Source: Alphaproteobacteria bacterium (lineage in GTDB: Bacteria > Pseudomonadota > Alphaproteobacteria > MPNO01 > UBA830). From it: 64,000 nt of DNA. The DNA is taken from assembly GCA_022822405.1 (NCBI GenBank), contig JAJEBT010000097.1:1-64000 (forward strand), read 5' to 3'. Of this stretch, positions 47,747-57,264 are shown piece by piece. The notes beneath the pieces were generated by a model. That model had not been told where the DNA came from. It did no database searches and was given only the letters and a program-made list of their open reading frames with translations. Positions within the stretch are counted from its first letter, which is position 1; each line of letters starts with the position of its first letter. The translations under genes were made by a program, and so were the position numbers.

Positions 47747-48562
47747 TCAACATTCGCCCTCGCCACCCTCCCGTTCGTGACGTGTCTGCTCGATCAGGCG
47801 GCGCGCCTCGTCGATGCTCGCGGCCGCTGCGGCCGCGAGAAGCCGCGTGTCGCCGGAGATCGTGGTCATGTTGAAACCCCAACCGATCATGCGCGCCGCG
47901 TAGGCCGGCGTGCCGCAATGTATGCCGGCGCGTATGCCTGCAGTCTTTGCCGCCCGGAGAATCTTGCGGATCACCTCGATCATTTCGGGTTCCTCGCGGT
48001 CGAACCCGGGTGCCAGCCGGCCGCGGGTGACACCGAGCGTAAGGTCGGACGGCCCGACATAGATGCCGTCGAGGCCCGCAGTTGCGCAGATCGCCTCGAC
48101 ATTCTCGACTCCCTCCGCGGTCTCGATCATGGCGAAGGCGAGCATGTTGTCGTTTGCCTCCGACGCGTAGTCGCTTCCCGCCGTGAAGTTCACGCGTGTT
48201 GGGCCGAAACTCCGGTTTCCGAGCGGCGGATAGCGCATGCAGTCGACAAGCGCTGCCGCTTGCTCGGCGGTGTTGATCATCGGGCAGATCACGCCGTAGG
48301 CGCCGGCGTCGAGGACCTTCATGATGATGCCAGGCTCAAGCCAGGGGACACGCGTCATGGGCGTCACGCCGCTGGCTCTCAGCGCCTGCAGCATGCTCCG
48401 GGCATCGCCGTAATCGAGAAATCCGTGCTGGATGTCGATCGTGATGCTGTCGTAGCCCTGCTGTCCCATGATTTCGGCGCTGAACGCATTGCCGATCGAC
48501 AGCCAGCCATTGATGGTGCCGTGCCCATCGGTCCATTTCCGTTTCAGCCCGTTGGGGATCAT
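47747..48562 (-). CDS. HpcH/HpaI-family aldolase
   Basis: 271 residues of the class II pyruvate-aldehyde aldolase family that cleaves 4-hydroxy-2-oxo acids. Key segments are IDIQHGFLDY (active-site His), AMIETAEGVENVE (metal-binding Glu) and IYVGPSDLTLG (metal-binding Asp). Members act at the end of meta-cleavage or aldarate pathways. ATG 48562 is used; GATGAGGCG lies before it. It stands apart from the neighbouring GST genes. Confidence 0.87.
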   Translation of the reverse strand: MIPNGLKRKWTDGHGTINGWLSIGNAFSAEIMGQQGYDSITIDIQHGFLDYGDARSMLQALRASGVTPMTRVPWLEPGIIMKVLDAGAYGVICPMINTAEQAAALVDCMRYPPLGNRSFGPTRVNFTAGSDYASEANDNMLAFAMIETAEGVENVEAICATAGLDGIYVGPSDLTLGVTRGRLAPGFDREEPEMIEVIRKILRAAKTAGIRAGIHCGTPAYAARMIGWGFNMTTISGDTRLLAAAAAASIDEARRLIEQTRHEREGGEGEC

Positions 48563-48819
48563 GTTCGCCTCATCGCCTTTTGAATGCCGCGTGCCCGGGC
48601 ACCGCGGATCGGTGTCGGATGCCGTACGCGGCGGAATTGTAGGACGGGCCATGGCTGACGGGAATGTTGCCGTTTGGCGTGCGATGTCAATGGCGATCGC
48701 AAGACAGCGTCAAGTGCGACCGGGATTCTTCATCAGGCACCATCAGATTGTTGTGTAGAGGATCTCCTCGTTCTCGGAAGCCCGTTACGGAGTCCGGCGT
48801 TGAGACCAACGCCCTGTCC

Positions 48820-49638
48820 TTACTCTTGGATCGTCGACGCTGTGCCTGAGATCGTCCGATCAACACCCGCGGCATAGGTCGCCATCCTGCGCCATTCGAG
48901 GACGGCCTTTTCAAACTGGGGGCGTTCGCTGATGACGCTGTACCAACGCTGGACAGCCGGATAAGGCGTGAAATCATAGCCGCCGCCCGTCAACGTGGTG
49001 ATCGTCGGAGCCCAGGAAATGTCCGCAAGCGTATAGGCGCCATCGACCAACCACTCTCGATCCGTCAAGGCCCGGTTCATTTCCGCAAATGTTTCGTCAA
49101 GGAGCATGGTCGCTCCTGCCAGGTCGGCCTCGGAAAAGCTCTCACCCTGACGGTGCTTGCCGTGGAAGGCCAGCAGATCTGGATCTTTTTGCAGTTTCCA
49201 GTAGAGGGTTTCCTCATCTTCGGTCTTTTTCACCAGCCTGGAGTTGATCTTGCTGTACTGAAATGTCTTGATCGCCGGCAAATGCATGTCACCCGACTTT
49301 TTCAGCCAGTGGTCGATCTCGGCCTGTTGACCGGCAGGTACCGACCGGAACCCGGGCTCGGGAAATGCTTCTTCAAGATAGACGAGAATGTCATTGGATT
49401 CGACAACGACCGTGCCGTCATGGACAAGCGACGGAACAAGTCCTTTCGGGTTGATTCCGAAATATTCTTCGGAAATGTTTTCCTTTTTGCCAAGATCGAT
49501 GTGATGGCTGGTCCAATCGAGGCGCTTTTCCTCAAGCAGCAGACGCACGCGGGCGGCACAGTTTGACCGGTTGGCGTGATAGAGGTGAAGCCCCTTGAGC
49601 GAGAGGACAGCTTCGTTGGTTGGAACTACGATTCCCAT
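48820..49638 (-). CDS. Glutathione S-transferase family protein, low-GC copy 1
   Basis: 272 residues. The N-terminal domain has LYHANRSNCAARVRLLLEEK (Ser/Cys-containing motif), PKGLVPSLVHDG with the cis-Pro and VESNDILVYLEE; the C-terminal helical domain follows from about 110. Lignin beta-etherase-like GSTs share this layout, but the identity is not certain. Codon and base use are less GC-rich than in most of the window. It is separated by 250 bases from a second GST of the same style upstream. Confidence 0.8.
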   Translation of the reverse strand: MGIVVPTNEAVLSLKGLHLYHANRSNCAARVRLLLEEKRLDWTSHHIDLGKKENISEEYFGINPKGLVPSLVHDGTVVVESNDILVYLEEAFPEPGFRSVPAGQQAEIDHWLKKSGDMHLPAIKTFQYSKINSRLVKKTEDEETLYWKLQKDPDLLAFHGKHRQGESFSEADLAGATMLLDETFAEMNRALTDREWLVDGAYTLADISWAPTITTLTGGGYDFTPYPAVQRWYSVISERPQFEKAVLEWRRMATYAAGVDRTISGTASTIQE

Positions 49639-49889
49639 TTGATCGATTCTCCCGCTTCGGATCTGCGATGGCTGTCATGCGTCAGCGTCCGGATAACCGA
49701 GACCGGTCCGAGTTTCACCTGTTTGGTGTCGAAGCGCAATTCCGTCAGATGCTCAAGGGAAGGGATCACGCACCTGCCCCTCGAGCTACCAGGGAAGGTC
49801 AAGGGTGGGGTCGGCTTTCCGTCTGCCACCAGGGCCCGGGCGCAATGGGCAGACCATACGACAGTCCGAGGAGGGGCGCCCTCTCGCAT

Positions 49890-50717
49890 TCAGAATGCAT
49901 GGGCGAAGGTTTCACGGTATTCCGCAAGTTTCTCGCGGAAGCCCGGTTCCGTTTCACGGCCCGCCCGCGCATGCGGAGAGTCTTCTGCAACCGCATTGCT
50001 CGGGAATTCATCGAGTTGCCGAATGCTCGGCCTGCTCGCCAAGCGATCCCACCAGGCTCTGGTCAGCGGATATGGCTCAAGCCAGAAGTCCAGAAACCGC
50101 ACCATTTCGATCACCTTGATGAACGGGGCCAGGTTGGTCTCGGCCAGAGTGAAGCGGTCGCCCATCAGAAACGGCCGGTCATCTTCGAGGGCCTTTTCCA
50201 TTCTGCGAAAGATCGTCTCAAAGGCACCGATTGCTCGCAGCACGTAAGGGGAGTCGAGGCCGTCCAGCAAGACCGACTTCTGGCGATACAGGCGATCAAT
50301 ATTGGGAACGTATTTCCAGCGTTTCATGAACTCTTCTCGCGGAATGGTCAGGCGAAACTTGGTGAGGAAATTGATTACTGCACAAGCTTCGAATCCACGC
50401 TCGTCAAAAAGCTTGATCCACTCTGCCATGTGAAAGCGCTCTATGGGATCCTCGGGAGCAAGCGGCGGGTCGGCTTTCAGGGTGTCGATGTAGCTGCAAA
50501 TGAGCGAAGACTCGCGTATCACGGCGCCGTTATGGACAAGTGTCGGAACAGTTCCGTTGGGATTCATCGCCAAGTATGATGGCTTGAACTGGTCTCGGTT
50601 CATAAGAAGCATCTTGATAGGGGTCCAATCAGTAATGCCTTTTTCAGAAAGAGTGACTATGACACGATTCGAACATATTGAATCTGTCTCTTCAAGATAG
50701 TATATTTCCATTGTCAT
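49890..50717 (-). CDS. Glutathione S-transferase family protein, low-GC copy 2
   Basis: 275 residues from ATG 50717 (GAGGA at about eight bases). N-terminal thioredoxin fold with YYLEETDSICSNRVIVTL, NGTVPTLVHNG (cis-Pro) and RESSLICSYID. The C-terminal domain is longer than usual, with many lysines and arginines. About 47% GC in a sampled line at 50281, so it likely arrived by transfer with its neighbour. LigF-type beta-etherases show a similar VPTLVH...ICxYI pattern; this is suggestive only. Confidence 0.8.
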   Translation of the reverse strand: MTMEIYYLEETDSICSNRVIVTLSEKGITDWTPIKMLLMNRDQFKPSYLAMNPNGTVPTLVHNGAVIRESSLICSYIDTLKADPPLAPEDPIERFHMAEWIKLFDERGFEACAVINFLTKFRLTIPREEFMKRWKYVPNIDRLYRQKSVLLDGLDSPYVLRAIGAFETIFRRMEKALEDDRPFLMGDRFTLAETNLAPFIKVIEMVRFLDFWLEPYPLTRAWWDRLASRPSIRQLDEFPSNAVAEDSPHARAGRETEPGFREKLAEYRETFAHAF

Positions 50718-51210
50718 TTTCTTCGTCCTCTTTGCTTTTCTGATATCGCACGACAATCAGGGTGAGCCACTTCTCGACATTCGACCGGTGTCATGATCGC
50801 ACCCCCACCCCGAGGGCGCAACCGGGAGTTTCCGGGTGGATGCCGGTCATGGCAACGCGATAGGGTCGCCCCATCGACCTATAGAGGGAATGAGAAGGCG
50901 GCTTTTTGGTTACCTCCCCGGACCTGGGTGGGGCATTCACGGATGGCGATGCGCTCAAGGCTGTCGTGGAAGCTGTGGACTTGCGTGGAGGAAGCTCGCG
51001 CAGTTGCCACATCGACAGGACCCCGGTCTGCTGGATGCCTGGATACCGGCGGATTCGCGCACATGCCTGGGCGCTGATAGTCTCTGTTCGACGGGACCTC
51101 GCCGAGGGCGTTGGCCGCACCTGCTGTCGGCGGCCGATCACCGGCAAGAATGGCTCCGCTGGACATTTCCACACCGATTCGGCGCAGTGCCGTAGATCAA
51201 GGAGGGCCCG
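50718..51210. other. 490-base divergent region between GST and ThDP-enzyme genes
   Basis: No gene recognised; open frames here are short shadows. GC rises sharply at about 50.8 kb, marking the end of the low-GC GST segment. AAGGAGG with a CCCG spacer just before 51211 is the ribosome site of the next gene. Confidence 0.45.
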
Positions 51211-52863
51211 ATGAACGGAGCCGATGTCGTTGCCACTATTCTCGCGCGGGAAGGCACGGAGTTCCTGTCCTGCTATCCGCGCAATCCGCTGATAGAAGCC
51301 TGCGCTAAACTGGATATCCGTCCCATCCTCTGCCGCCAGGAACGGGTCGGTGTCGGGATCGCCGACGGCTACACGCGCGTCCGGCGCGGCCGCGTCAACG
51401 GCGTGTTTGCGGTCCAGCAGGGTCCTGGAATTGAAAACGCCTTTGCCGGGGTCGCCCAGGCCCATGCCGAAAACGTTCCGATCCTCATCCTTCCGGCCGG
51501 AGCAGGGCTCGACCGCCAGTACCGACATCCGACGTTCAGCGCGGCCGATGTCTTCGCACCGGTCACCAAATGGGCTGCCCGCATCCACGATGCGGCCGAG
51601 ATTCCGGATGCGCTGCGCCAAGCCTATCATGCCCTGCGTACCGGCAAGGGAGGACCTGTGCTCGTCGAGATCCCGGCCGAGGTCTGGGAACAGGAATTCG
51701 ACGGAGAGGTCGACTACATGCCCGTCGAGGCACTGGCCGCGGCACCCGACCCGGCAGCGGTAGCCCGCGCCGTCGACATGCTGCTTGAAGCGGAGCACCC
51801 TCTCCTTTGGGCCGGCCAGGGGGTCCTCTATGCGGACGCCAGCGACGAGCTGATGGAGCTCGCCGAGTTCCTTCCTGCGCCGGTCATGACCACGAATCCC
51901 GGCAAGAGCGCGTTTCCCGAGAACCATCCCCTGGCGGTCGGGGCGAGCACGCGGTCGCGGCCACGCATGCTGGTCGAGATGATGAAGCGGGCCGATGTCG
52001 TGCTCGCTGTCGGATCGAGCCTGACCAGGACTCCCTTCGGTCCCATGATTCCGCCCGACAAGCGCATCATCCATGCGACCAACGATCCGGCGGACATCAA
52101 CAAGGACTACCGGGTGGATCATGGCGTGGTCGGTGACGCGAAACTCGTGCTTGCCATGCTCGGCGCCGAAATACGGTCGCGGAAGGAAGGGAGCCCGCCG
52201 GCCGCGGCCATGGAGCGGCTCGCCGGCGAAATCGCGGCAGTGCGTGCGGTCTGGCTCGGGGACTGGGAAGCGCAGCTGCGGTCCGACGAGGTTCCGATCA
52301 ACCAGTACCGCCTGATTGCGGACCTCATGGACGCGGTGGATCCGGACGAGGTCATCATCACGCATGACTCGGGTGGGCCGCGCGAGCAGTTACTGCCGTT
52401 CTGGCAGGCCACGGCGCCTCTCGGCTATCTCGGCTGGGGCAAGTCCACCCAGCTCGGCTACGGCCTCGGCCTGAACATGGGCGCCAGGCTGGCGGCGCCG
52501 GACAAGCTCTGCATCAACGTGATGGGGGATGCTGCCATCGGCATGACGGGGATGGATCTCGAGACGGCAGCGCGGAACGGGATCGGGACGCTGACGATCG
52601 TCTTCAACAACGGGGTGATGGCGGCAGAACGGGATGTCCTGAAGACATCGACCGCCAAATACGGCGCGCTGACCGTCAGCGGCAACTACGCGATGGTGGC
52701 CGAGGGGCTCGGCGTCGCCGCGGCTAGGGTCGAAACCCCCGACGCCTTCCGTCCGGCTCTCGAGGAAGCGAGAAAGGTCACCGAATCGGACCGGCCGTTT
52801 CTTATCGAGTGCCTGGTCAAGGAGGGTTACGACTTCTCACGCGAGCATCTTGAGGGGCTGTGA
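51211..52863 (+). CDS. ThDP-dependent enzyme, acetolactate synthase-like (substrate unknown)
   Basis: 550 residues of the three-domain ThDP decarboxylase family. The catalytic glutamate is in LCRQERVGVGIADGYTR and the ThDP/Mg motif in MGDAAIGMTGMDLETAARN. It is related to, but distinct from, the biosynthetic IlvB at 3755: no small subunit follows and the length and middle domain differ. It may decarboxylate a 2-oxo acid from aromatic breakdown or form an acyloin. Carboxymuconolactone decarboxylase-like gene 100 bases downstream. Confidence 0.8.
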   Translation: MNGADVVATILAREGTEFLSCYPRNPLIEACAKLDIRPILCRQERVGVGIADGYTRVRRGRVNGVFAVQQGPGIENAFAGVAQAHAENVPILILPAGAGLDRQYRHPTFSAADVFAPVTKWAARIHDAAEIPDALRQAYHALRTGKGGPVLVEIPAEVWEQEFDGEVDYMPVEALAAAPDPAAVARAVDMLLEAEHPLLWAGQGVLYADASDELMELAEFLPAPVMTTNPGKSAFPENHPLAVGASTRSRPRMLVEMMKRADVVLAVGSSLTRTPFGPMIPPDKRIIHATNDPADINKDYRVDHGVVGDAKLVLAMLGAEIRSRKEGSPPAAAMERLAGEIAAVRAVWLGDWEAQLRSDEVPINQYRLIADLMDAVDPDEVIITHDSGGPREQLLPFWQATAPLGYLGWGKSTQLGYGLGLNMGARLAAPDKLCINVMGDAAIGMTGMDLETAARNGIGTLTIVFNNGVMAAERDVLKTSTAKYGALTVSGNYAMVAEGLGVAAARVETPDAFRPALEEARKVTESDRPFLIECLVKEGYDFSREHLEGL

Positions 52864-52963
52864 GCGTTCCGCTCCGGCGCGGTTTCCAGACGCGTCCGCG
52901 ATCGGATAGAGTGCCGCGCCGCCGGAGTTGTTCCGGCGCAGCGACCACTGGAGGAATGAGCAG

Positions 52964-53512
52964 ATGGCGCGACTAGGCCCGCCGCAACCGTCGGACTACA
53001 ACGAAGACCAGCAGCGTATTGCAGACTCGATCACGTCCAGCCGCGGTTCCATCCGCGGGCCGTTCGGCCCTTGGCTCCATGCGCCGGGGCTGGCTGACCC
53101 TGCCCAGCAGACGGGCGCCTATCTGCGTTTCGGTACCGAGATGTCCGACGGGCTCCGCGAAATCGCGATCTGCACGGTGGCGCGCCACTGGCAGGCCAAC
53201 TTCGAGTGGTACGCACATGCGCCGCTGGCGGAGAAGGCGGGAATATCGGCGGCGGCGATCGAGAAACTGAGGACGGGTGCAACGCCCGAACCGCTTTCGC
53301 CCGACGAGAGGCTGGTTCATGAACTCGCCAAGGAGATCGTCGAAACCGGACACCTTTCCGACGAATCCTACGCGTTCGGCCGCGAACTTCTCGGCGACGC
53401 GGGCATGGTCGATCTCGTAGGGCTCTGCGGATATTACAGCCTCGTGTCGTTCACCCTCAACGTGTTCGATGTGGCGGTTCCCGACGGTGAGCCCCCGTTC
53501 ACGAAGGGCTGA
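52964..53512 (+). CDS. Carboxymuconolactone decarboxylase-family protein
   Basis: 182 residues. The AhpD-like helical core is present with EIAICTVARHWQANFEWYAHAPLA, which keeps the conserved His/Glu-type surface but lacks the CxxC of peroxidase-active AhpD. Family members decarboxylate 4-carboxymuconolactone or act as peroxide-related enzymes; without a protocatechuate cluster the role is open. GGAGGAATGAG precedes ATG 52964. Converges with the enoyl-CoA hydratase gene. Confidence 0.82.
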   Translation: MARLGPPQPSDYNEDQQRIADSITSSRGSIRGPFGPWLHAPGLADPAQQTGAYLRFGTEMSDGLREIAICTVARHWQANFEWYAHAPLAEKAGISAAAIEKLRTGATPEPLSPDERLVHELAKEIVETGHLSDESYAFGRELLGDAGMVDLVGLCGYYSLVSFTLNVFDVAVPDGEPPFTKG

Positions 53513-53527
53513 CGGTCGCCGCGGCAC

Positions 53528-54316
53528 CTACGTGCCGCGGAAGCGCGGTTCCCGTTTCTCGAAGAAGGCGGCCATGCCTTCGCGGTGATCTTCCGAGAGC
53601 ACCAGTCCCGACTGCGCCAGGCGCTCGATGTCGCGGCCGGTGTGCATGTCGGCATTGACGCACATGTTGACGACGTGTTTGGCCATGCCCATGGCGAACG
53701 GGGAGTTCTTGAGAAGCCGCTCGGCGCGCGCATAGACCCGCTGCATCAGTTCACCTTCCCGGCAGACCTCGCTGATCAGGCCGATGCGCCGCGCCTCGGC
53801 GGCATTGATCGGGTCAGCGGAGATGATCAGCTCCTTGGTCTTCGCGAGGCCGACATGGTGAATCATGCGGTTGCAGGCGCCGGATGCCGGGATCGCGCCG
53901 AGCTGGTTCTCGATCAGGCAGAAGGTCGCGTTCTCGTCGGCGACCGTAATGTCGCACGACAGCGCGAGTTCCACGCCGCCGCCGTAGCAGAGCCCGTTCA
54001 CCGCGGCGATGACCGGGACCTCGAGCGCCTCGAGATCGTCGAAGGCCTGATGGGCCTGGCGGTAGTAGAAACGAAACGCCGGCGGCTTGAGCCTGTCGCT
54101 TCCGAGCATCGACAGGTCGACGCCCGAGGAGAACGCCCGTCCCCGGCCGGTGATCACCAGCACCCGTACCTTTTCGTTGAACGCGCAATGTGCGATCACG
54201 TCGCGCCATTCGTCGAACATCTTGCGGGTGAAGCTGTTGAGACGTTCCGGGCGGTTGAGCGTCATCGTCGCTATGCCGTCCTCGCGCAGGTCGAATTCGA
54301 TCTCGGTGTAGTCCAT
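53528..54316 (-). CDS. Enoyl-CoA hydratase/isomerase (crotonase family)
   Basis: 262 residues. Oxyanion-hole segments are GRGRAFSSGVDL and CYGGGVELALSCD; the two acidic catalytic residues correspond to Glu in GGGVELA and Glu in LIENQLGAIP. It hydrates or isomerises unsaturated CoA thioesters. ATG 54316 has GGAGAAG six bases upstream. It is divergent from the acyl-CoA ligase, with about 105 bases between the starts, forming a likely regulatory unit. Confidence 0.9.
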   Translation of the reverse strand: MDYTEIEFDLREDGIATMTLNRPERLNSFTRKMFDEWRDVIAHCAFNEKVRVLVITGRGRAFSSGVDLSMLGSDRLKPPAFRFYYRQAHQAFDDLEALEVPVIAAVNGLCYGGGVELALSCDITVADENATFCLIENQLGAIPASGACNRMIHHVGLAKTKELIISADPINAAEARRIGLISEVCREGELMQRVYARAERLLKNSPFAMGMAKHVVNMCVNADMHTGRDIERLAQSGLVLSEDHREGMAAFFEKREPRFRGT

Positions 54317-54421
54317 GGGCTTCTCCTCAGGTCTGTGGGCGGCGCATGGTAGAAGACCGGCCAGCGTCGGAAAAGGCTGCCGGACCACTTGCCATGTGCC
54401 GGCGTTGAGGCAACTATCCCC

Positions 54422-56014
54422 GTGAACATCGGGGGAGGCCGTCACTTGTACACCGCATCGCGCATACTGGAGCGCGCGGTCCTGTTCTTTCCGGAGCGTC
54501 CCGCACTGGTGGATGGAGACGTGCGGCTGACTTATCGCCAGCTGGGCGGCCGCGTGCACCGGCTTGCCAATGCCCTTCGCGGGCTCGGGCTGGAGCGCGG
54601 CGATCGCGTTGCCGTGCTCGATCACAATTCGCACCGCTACGCCGAGGCCTATTACGCGTGCGCGCTCGCGGGATTCGCGTTCCTGCCGCTCAATTCGCGG
54701 CTGGCGCCGCCCGAGCTCGCATACATCTTCAACGACTCGGACGCGCGGGCGCTCCTGCTGTCGGAGCCGTTCGGCGGCCTCCTTGAGGAGGTGCGGTCGG
54801 AAGCGCCCTCGCTCGAGTTCCTCGTCGGGCTCGACATCGATCCCTGTCCGGCCGGCGTTGCCGACTACGAGGCCCTGATCGGCGCTGCCTCCGACCGGTT
54901 CGTCGAACCGGGAGGTGGCCTCGACGACGTCATGCAGATCTACTACACGTCGGGCACGACCGGCGATCCCAAGGGCGTCTGCCTGACCAACGCCAACGTG
55001 TTCTGCTGCGGCCTCGACTGCATCGGCACCATGGATTTCCGGCTGGGCAGCATCTGGCTGCACTGCGCGCCGATGTTCCATCTCGCTGACGCCGTTGCGT
55101 TCTGGGCCGTGCCCATGGTTGGCGGCACGCAGGTCTGCGTGCAGTTCCGGCCCGATGAGGCGCTGCGGCTGATCGAGTCGGAACGTGTCACCATTACGTC
55201 GCTGCCGGCCACCCTGATCGCGATGATCGCCAACCACGGTGGCGTCGCAGATTACGATCTTTCGAGCCTCACCCAGATCATGTATGGCGGTTCACCGACG
55301 CCGATCGGGGTGCTCCGGAAGGCGGAGGAATTTTTTCCGTCCAGCCTCCTTCTGCATACCTACGGCATCACCGAGACGGCCGGACTCGCCTGCTGCCTGC
55401 ACCCCTCGGAACACGACCTTTCGGTTCCGGATGGCGGCATCCACCGCGCGGGCTCATGCGGGCCGCCGACGCCGCTGATCGATCTCCGCGTCGTCGATGA
55501 CGGCGGCAACGACCTGCCTGTCGGCACCGTTGGCGAGGTGCTGTGCGGCGGGCCCAAGGTCATGAAGGGGTACTGGCGCCGCCCCGATCTGACGTCCGAG
55601 GTCCTCCGCGACGGCTGGTACAGCACCGGCGACATGGGCTATCTCGACGACACCGGGCATCTCTATCTGGTTGACCGCAAGAAGGACATGATCATCACCG
55701 GCGCCGAGAACGTCTATTCGGTCGAGATCGAGAACCTGCTCTCGACCCATCCTGCGGTGCTTGAAACCGCTGTCTTCGGGATCCCCCACGAGCTGTGGGG
55801 TGAACAGGTCCACGCGATCGTTGTCAAGCGCGGCGGCCACGAGGATATCTCGGCAGCCGAGATCCTCGAGTTCTGTCGCGGCCGGATCGCCGGTTACAAG
55901 ATTCCGAAGTCGCTGGATTTCGTCGACGGCCCTCTGCCGACAACCGGGCCCGGCAAGGTCGCCAAGCGCCGCCTGCGCGATCCCTACTGGGAGGGGACGA
56001 ACCGACGCGTCTGA
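54422..56014 (+). CDS. Acyl-CoA / aryl-CoA synthetase (AMP-forming)
   Basis: 530 residues from GTG 54422 (TTG 54389 would add 11). The P-loop YYTSGTTGDPKGV, the YGITETAG motif, the hinge GWYSTGDMGYL and the C-terminal catalytic Lys in GPGKVAKRRL mark an ANL-family CoA ligase. It activates a carboxylic acid to its CoA thioester via an acyl-AMP. The Rieske oxygenase follows 31 bases downstream, so a CoA-activated or aromatic substrate that is both ligated and oxygenated is likely. Confidence 0.88.
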   Translation: MNIGGGRHLYTASRILERAVLFFPERPALVDGDVRLTYRQLGGRVHRLANALRGLGLERGDRVAVLDHNSHRYAEAYYACALAGFAFLPLNSRLAPPELAYIFNDSDARALLLSEPFGGLLEEVRSEAPSLEFLVGLDIDPCPAGVADYEALIGAASDRFVEPGGGLDDVMQIYYTSGTTGDPKGVCLTNANVFCCGLDCIGTMDFRLGSIWLHCAPMFHLADAVAFWAVPMVGGTQVCVQFRPDEALRLIESERVTITSLPATLIAMIANHGGVADYDLSSLTQIMYGGSPTPIGVLRKAEEFFPSSLLLHTYGITETAGLACCLHPSEHDLSVPDGGIHRAGSCGPPTPLIDLRVVDDGGNDLPVGTVGEVLCGGPKVMKGYWRRPDLTSEVLRDGWYSTGDMGYLDDTGHLYLVDRKKDMIITGAENVYSVEIENLLSTHPAVLETAVFGIPHELWGEQVHAIVVKRGGHEDISAAEILEFCRGRIAGYKIPKSLDFVDGPLPTTGPGKVAKRRLRDPYWEGTNRRV

Positions 56015-56045
56015 GGACGCCGTCGACCCGCAACAGGAAACCGCC

Positions 56046-57071
56046 ATGGCTGATTTCGTTCGCAACGCATGGTACGCGGCCTGCTGGTCCGATGAGTTGA
56101 CGGGTGGCCCGGCCGCAAGACGGATTCTGGACGAGGACGTCGCGCTCTACCGGACCGCGTCCGGTCGCGCCGCTGCGGTCGAGGACTGCTGTCCCCACCG
56201 CTTCGCGCCGCTATCCTTCGGCTCGGTCGAGGGAGAGAACATTGTTTGCGGCTACCACGGGATGAGTTTCGCCCTTGATGGCGCCTGCACCGCCATTCCG
56301 GGCCAGCGGAACGTTCCGTCCCGCGCGCGGGTCCGCGCATTCCCGGTCGTCGAGAAGCACCGGCTCGTCTGGGTCTGGACCGGCGCAGCCGAGCGTGCTG
56401 ACCCGAACCTTGTTCCGGATGTGCACTGGATCGGCGATCCGGGCTGGACCTCGGTGACCGGAACCATGCGCTACGACTGCAACTGGATCCTGCTGGTCGA
56501 CAACCTGATCGACCTTTCCCACACCGCCTTCGTTCACAAGTCGACGATCGGTACCGACGATGTGGCGGCCACGGAGGTGACGGCGGTGCGGGAAGGCAAT
56601 ATCGTTACCGTCACGCGCCTGATGAACGATACCGAGCCGTCGGTGTTCTATCGCAAGGTCGGCGGGTTCGAGGGCAAGATCGACCGCTGGCACAGGATCT
56701 GGCTCGAACCGCCCTCGACCGTGGTCATCGACGCCGGTGGAGTCCCGGCGGGCACCGGGGACAGGAGCCGTGGCATCGATACCCGAGTCATCAGCATGCT
56801 GACGCCGGTGGGCAATAGCGCCGTTGACCAGCTCTGGGCGTTCTCTCGCGATTTCAGACTGGATGATGCCGGCGTCGACGACACGATAGCCCGTTCGATA
56901 GACGTGACCTTCAACGAGGACCGGGCCATTCTTGCCGGACAGCAGAGGAACGCCGAGGCGCGGCCTGACCAGGGGATGCTGAACAACGCCGCCGATGCCG
57001 GCGTCGTTCATGCGCGCCGTATCATCGACGAGTTTCTCGCAGCCGAGAGGGCGCAAGAAACCGGCCGCTGA
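56046..57071 (+). CDS. Rieske non-heme iron oxygenase (VanA-like), operon b
   Basis: 341 residues. Rieske ligands are in DCCPHRFAPL and CGYHG, and the mononuclear iron motif is DNLIDLSHTAFVH, matching the paralogue at 31855-32973. Residue spacing is the same in both. Relatives remove methyl groups from methoxylated aromatics or hydroxylate rings; they need a reductase that is not encoded here. ATG 56046 was chosen over upstream frames. It is the last gene of the acyl-CoA ligase operon. Confidence 0.88.
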   Translation: MADFVRNAWYAACWSDELTGGPAARRILDEDVALYRTASGRAAAVEDCCPHRFAPLSFGSVEGENIVCGYHGMSFALDGACTAIPGQRNVPSRARVRAFPVVEKHRLVWVWTGAAERADPNLVPDVHWIGDPGWTSVTGTMRYDCNWILLVDNLIDLSHTAFVHKSTIGTDDVAATEVTAVREGNIVTVTRLMNDTEPSVFYRKVGGFEGKIDRWHRIWLEPPSTVVIDAGGVPAGTGDRSRGIDTRVISMLTPVGNSAVDQLWAFSRDFRLDDAGVDDTIARSIDVTFNEDRAILAGQQRNAEARPDQGMLNNAADAGVVHARRIIDEFLAAERAQETGR

Positions 57072-57225
57072 CGGTCGCACAGCCTCGGCAGTCTTCCAGC
57101 GAAGATAAGCAGGCGGAGTCCGGCGCAGGATCCGGAGTCCGCAACATGCAGCGCCGCCCGACGGCTCCGGTCACCGGTCCGTCCCGCGGCCGATGCCGGC
57201 GTCGATGCGGCGGCGCTTGGTGTCG

Positions 57226-57257
57226 GCGCCCCGCCAGCCATTCGGGAGGCGGGGCGC
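57226..57257 (-). terminator. Strong terminator hairpin after cspA
   Basis: GCGCCCCGCC and GGCGGGGCGC form a perfect 10-bp stem with a 12-base loop, beginning 7 bases after the cold-shock gene stop (on the - strand). No T-run follows on that strand, but stem strength and position make a terminator likely; it may also serve the Rieske gene end on the other side. Confidence 0.55.
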
Positions 57258-57264
57258 AGGCGGA

